Source: an uncultured Ruminiclostridium sp.
Lineage (GTDB): Bacteria; Bacillota; Clostridia; Oscillospirales; Ruminococcaceae
Assembly: GCA_934462775.1 (NCBI GenBank)
Contig: CAKSIR010000031.1
Location: forward strand, 1-19,994
Length of the DNA: 19,994 nt
Reading direction: 5' to 3'
Below the pieces are notes generated by a model that worked only from the letters and a program-made list of their open reading frames with translations, searched no databases and was not told the DNA's origin. Shown one piece after another: positions 17,645 through 19,994 of this stretch (the stretch's first letter is position 1; each line of letters begins with the position of its first letter). The position numbers and the translations under genes were made by a program.

Positions 17645-17675
17645 CAAAAAAGCGGCAGATTTTTCAACCTGCCGC
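17645..17675 (-). terminator. Terminator of rplJ-rplL
   Basis: On the minus strand GCGGCAG (17675-17669) pairs with CTGCCGC (17658-17652) around a ten-base loop, followed by a T run (17651-17645). It separates the ribosomal genes from the ilv promoter. Confidence 0.9.
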
Positions 17676-17698
17676 AATTATGTCCGTGAAGAATGAAC

Positions 17699-18076
17699 TT
17701 ACTTGAGTTCAACCTTAGCGCCAGCTTCTTCAAGCTTAGCCTTGATTTCTTCAGCTTCTGCCTTGGAAGCGCCTTCCTTGATAGCCTTAGGAGCTGCTTC
17801 AACGAGTTCCTTAGCTTCCTTAAGACCAAGACCGCAGATGTCCTTAACAGCCTTGATAACGTTCATCTTGCTGTCGCCGAAGCTTGCAAGAACTACGTCG
17901 AATTCTGTCTTTTCTTCAGCTGCTGCAGCTGCGCCGCCTGCTGCCGGTGCTGCAACTGCCATAGCTGCTGCTGATACGCCGAATTCTTCTTCTAATGCCT
18001 TTACTAAATCGTTAAGCTCTAATACTGTTAAAGCCTTAACGTCTTCTACTAACTTTAATACTGCTTCTGAAGCCAT
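17699..18076 (-). CDS. rplL: 50S ribosomal protein L7/L12
   Basis: Acidic stalk protein present in several copies on L10; it recruits and stimulates translational GTPases. 125 residues: N-terminal dimerisation domain (about 1-33), an Ala/Gly-rich hinge (about 36-54, [12 protein letters not shown]) and the globular C-terminal domain (about 57-125) with [20 protein letters not shown], the elongation-factor contact region. A strong GGAGG site precedes the ATG. It lies 44 bases after rplJ and is followed by a terminator. Confidence 0.98.
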   Translation of the reverse strand: MASEAVLKLVEDVKALTVLELNDLVKALEEEFGVSAAAMAVAAPAAGGAAAAAEEKTEFDVVLASFGDSKMNVIKAVKDICGLGLKEAKELVEAAPKAIKEGASKAEAEEIKAKLEEAGAKVELK

Positions 18077-18120
18077 TTTAATATCCTCCGTAAAATATAA
18101 TTTTGTGATTATGCGTCGAA

Positions 18121-18642
18121 TTATTCAGCAGCTTCTGCTGTTTCTTCTCCGCCGTTCTTCTTTGCAATTTCGCTAGCTGCAATAGCAAGCTTCTGCATAG
18201 GTGACTGTAAAACGAAAAGTAACTTTGCAACCAGAGTTTCCTTGGAAGGAAGCATTGCATACTGCTTAACTTCTTCAGCAGAAATTACCTTGCCGTCTAC
18301 ATAACCGATTTTGATGTTGAAAGACTCTAAAGCCTCAGCCTGCTTGTGCAGAATCTTTGGAGCAACGATAATGTCGTCCTTGGAGATTGCGATAGCAGTT
18401 GTGCCTTCAAGATGACCATCAAAACCTTCGATGCCAGCCTTTTCAGCTGCTCTCTTTAAAAGTGTGTTCTTAACTACACAGTACTCAACGCCTGCTTCAC
18501 GAAGTTCCTTACGGAGCTTTGTATCGTCAGCAACGTTAATACCACGGTAGTCAACGATAACACCGGCTGCTGAATTCTTCAGCTTTTCAGCTAATTCTTC
18601 AACAAGAGCTGCCTTTGACTGTAATACCTTTTCACTTGGCAT
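18121..18642 (-). CDS. rplJ: 50S ribosomal protein L10
   Basis: Base of the ribosomal stalk: binds 23S rRNA with L11 and carries L7/L12 dimers on its C-terminal helix. 173 residues, normal length. It begins [20 protein letters not shown], with the family features [20 protein letters not shown] and [12 protein letters not shown] in the N-terminal domain. The C-terminal region is rich in Ala/Glu. AAGGAGG precedes the ATG. Expression is probably controlled by the L10 leader directly upstream, to which the L10(L12)4 complex binds in related bacteria. Confidence 0.97.
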   Translation of the reverse strand: MPSEKVLQSKAALVEELAEKLKNSAAGVIVDYRGINVADDTKLRKELREAGVEYCVVKNTLLKRAAEKAGIEGFDGHLEGTTAIAISKDDIIVAPKILHKQAEALESFNIKIGYVDGKVISAEEVKQYAMLPSKETLVAKLLFVLQSPMQKLAIAASEIAKKNGGEETAEAAE

Positions 18643-18810
18643 TTTGTGTTTTCCTCCTTATTAGTATTCAGCTGTACTAATCAGGGACTATAAAGAAGCC
18701 CTTCCCTGCAAAGACAGGAAAGGGCGTAAATTCATATTACTTCCCATTCCTCGGCAGGCGGATTAACCGTTAGCGACAACGCGACCTGCTGTCTTTAGAA
18801 CAGCTTATTT
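18643..18810 (-). ncRNA. L10 leader RNA (ribosomal autoregulatory leader)
   Basis: The leader of rplJ-rplL, about 160 nt. On the minus strand it contains GACAGCAGGT (near 18793-18784) and CCTGCCGAGGAATGG (18748-18734), strings characteristic of the L10 leader that binds the L10-L12 complex. A downstream hairpin, GCCCTTTCCTG (18725-18715) with CAGGGAAGGGC (18708-18698), interrupted by one mismatch and followed by a weakly T-rich stretch, would be the attenuator. CCTGTC and CAGGG segments offer alternative pairing with the upstream part. Confidence 0.8.
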
Positions 18811-18839
18811 ATTATATCACATAAAATATGATATGTCAA
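18811..18839 (-). promoter_or_regulatory. Promoter of the rplJ-rplL operon
   Basis: On the minus strand TTGACA (18839-18834), 17 bases, then TATAAT (18816-18811): full consensus at optimal spacing. It lies 24 bases after the rplA stop, so rplJL can be made separately from rplKA. Confidence 0.9.
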
Positions 18840-18862
18840 TAGTAAAATCACAAAAAGTGAAA

Positions 18863-19555
18863 TTAAGAACCGTACTTAGCTGTGTTTACCTTAACGCCCG
18901 GGCCCATTGTAGATGTTACTGTGCAGGACTTGATATACTGACCCTTTGCAGCAGCCGGCTTAGCCTTAACGATAGCTGACATAAGAGCTTCGAGGTTCTG
19001 TTCAAGCTTTTCCTGACCGAAAGAAGCCTTACCGATTGGGCAGTGAATGATGTTCTGCTTGTCAAGACGGTATTCAATCTTACCTGCCTTAGCGTCCTGA
19101 ACTGCCTTAGCAACGTCAGGAGTAACTGTACCTGCCTTTGGGTTTGGCATTAAGCCGCGAGGACCGAGAACCTTACCTAAACGGCCAACAACGCCCATCA
19201 TATCAGGTGTAGCGATTACAACGTCGAAGTCCATCCAGCCGTCCATAATCTTCTTTACTGTATCGTCGTCAGCAACGTAATCAGCGCCTGCGTCCTGAGC
19301 AGCCTGAATCTTGTCGCCCTTAGCGAATACTAAAGCTCTTACAGTCTTACCTGTACCGTTTGGAAGAACAACAGCGCCTCTAACCTGCTGGTCAGCGTGA
19401 CGTGAGTCTACACCGAGTCTTACATGGATTTCAACTGTTTCGTCGAACTTAGCCTTAGCTGTCTTGCAAACTAAGTCGCAAGCTTCGCCTGTTTCGTAGA
19501 ATTTTGCGTTATCAATCAGCTTAACGCTGTCAACATATTTCTTTCCGTGCTTCAT
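18863..19555 (-). CDS. rplA: 50S ribosomal protein L1
   Basis: Forms the mobile L1 stalk that guides deacylated tRNA out of the E site, and acts as a translational repressor of its own operon in many bacteria. 230 residues. It contains the family signature around [20 protein letters not shown] and ends [21 protein letters not shown] precedes the ATG. It is downstream of rplK, with a candidate L1-binding hairpin in the gap. Confidence 0.98.
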   Translation of the reverse strand: MKHGKKYVDSVKLIDNAKFYETGEACDLVCKTAKAKFDETVEIHVRLGVDSRHADQQVRGAVVLPNGTGKTVRALVFAKGDKIQAAQDAGADYVADDDTVKKIMDGWMDFDVVIATPDMMGVVGRLGKVLGPRGLMPNPKAGTVTPDVAKAVQDAKAGKIEYRLDKQNIIHCPIGKASFGQEKLEQNLEALMSAIVKAKPAAAKGQYIKSCTVTSTMGPGVKVNTAKYGS

Positions 19556-19569
19556 TTATTATCCTCCTT

Positions 19570-19598
19570 GTGGTTTAACGGTCTTAAGACCTCCCACG
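19570..19598 (-). promoter_or_regulatory. Candidate L1-binding hairpin in the rplK-rplA gap
   Basis: On the minus strand GTGG (19597-19594) pairs with CCAC (19573-19570), enclosing an asymmetric internal loop and an inner stem GGTC/GACC with a TTAA loop. The helix-plus-asymmetric-loop shape just before the rplA ribosome binding site resembles the mRNA mimic of the L1 rRNA site known as an autoregulatory element. Identification is by shape and position only. Confidence 0.5.
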
Positions 19599-19614
19599 AC
19601 ACAAATGTTGTTAA

Positions 19615-19994
19615 TTAGTCAACTACTTCAACACCCATTGAACGGGCTGTACCTGCGATCATAGACATTGCTGACTCAACGCTTGCTGCATTTAAGTCCT
19701 TCATCTTCTGTTCAGCGATTGTCTGAACCTGAGCCTTTGTGATCTTTGCAACCTTTGTCTTGTTTGGTGCGCCTGACGCTGTTTCAATACCGCAAGCCTT
19801 CTTAATAAGAACTGCTGCAGGTGGTGTCTTTGTAATAAAGGAGAAACTTCTATCAGCGTAAACTGTGATAACAACAGGAATGATAAGACCTGCGTCACCC
19901 TTTGTACGCTCGTTGAATTCCTTTGTGAATGCCATAATGTTTACACCGTGCTGACCAAGAGCCGGACCAACCGGTGGTGCAGGAGTTGCCTTTC
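19615..19994 (-). CDS. rplK: 50S ribosomal protein L11, 5' end outside window
   Basis: Part of the GTPase-associated centre; binds 23S rRNA with L10 and, in many bacteria, is needed for RelA activation. 125 residues are visible, reading in from the window edge as [20 protein letters not shown], the proline-rich N-terminal signature; about 16 residues are missing by comparison with the usual ~141. The C-terminal domain contains [11 protein letters not shown] and ends [12 protein letters not shown]. An internal Met at 19935 is not the start, because the upstream frame continues with conserved L11 sequence. It is followed by rplA after 59 bases. Confidence 0.97.
   Translation of the reverse strand, partial: KATPAPPVGPALGQHGVNIMAFTKEFNERTKGDAGLIIPVVITVYADRSFSFITKTPPAAVLIKKACGIETASGAPNKTKVAKITKAQVQTIAEQKMKDLNAASVESAMSMIAGTARSMGVEVVD

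Noticed and set aside
17499..17696. Plus-strand 65-codon frame in the ilv leader region
   Set aside because: It runs antisense through the ilv promoter and the rplL terminator and has no supporting start signal.
17703..18176. Plus-strand open frame of 157 codons opposite rplL
   Set aside because: Antisense to L7/L12; the Ser/Ala-rich translation is the complement of the Ala/Lys-rich ribosomal gene.
18841..18865. Terminator between rplA and the rplJ promoter
   Set aside because: Only a 4-bp TCAC/GTGA stem with a T-rich tail is present; too weak to call.

Overview
The window looks like a chromosomal housekeeping segment of a low-to-mid GC Gram-positive bacterium, most likely class Clostridia and probably near the Ruminococcaceae/Oscillospiraceae; the genus is not resolved. 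The evidence is strong AGGAGG-type ribosome binding sites, the Prp protease beside an L27 with the N-terminal extension that Prp removes, Mini-ribonuclease III, an L10 leader RNA, the YmfF/YmfH peptidase pair and a YitT-family protein. No phage, CRISPR array, tRNA or rRNA gene was found.

Plus-strand half (1-13372). A sigma-A promoter drives ychF and a membrane-anchored NERD-domain protein, ending at a terminator near 2201. A 359-base gap follows; it holds an apparently free-standing small-RNA unit with its own promoter and terminator (2299-2450). A second operon (2504-7170) carries two M16-type peptidases (ymfF/ymfH-like), lgt, folD and a 59-residue membrane protein, all overlapping or closely spaced. 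A near-consensus promoter at 7183 starts rplU-prp-rpmA, which probably continues into obgE, mrnC, a YitT-family gene, a secreted alpha/alpha-toroid-like protein and yebC. The rpmA-obgE gap can form three hairpins, the last of which covers the obgE ribosome binding site.

Minus-strand half (13460-19994). Reading leftward from the window edge: rplK (5' end cut off), rplA, an L10 leader with its own promoter, rplJ, rplL and a terminator. Next comes the ilvB-ilvN-ilvC operon for branched-chain amino acid synthesis, a terminator, and a small four-segment membrane protein with its own promoter. The minus-strand membrane gene converges on yebC across a perfect 18-bp inverted repeat.

The most notable element is the ilv leader (about 17266-17601). 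It has a short open frame in which 14 of 31 residues are Val, Leu or Ile, including Val-Val-Val and Leu-Leu-Leu runs. Six short complementary segments follow in alternating order and end in the loop of an intrinsic terminator. Read as a relay, starvation would favour pairs 0:1, 2:3 and 4:5 (readthrough), and sufficiency would favour 1:2, 3:4 and the terminator. No T-box motif is visible. A second, strong promoter lies between this attenuator and ilvB.
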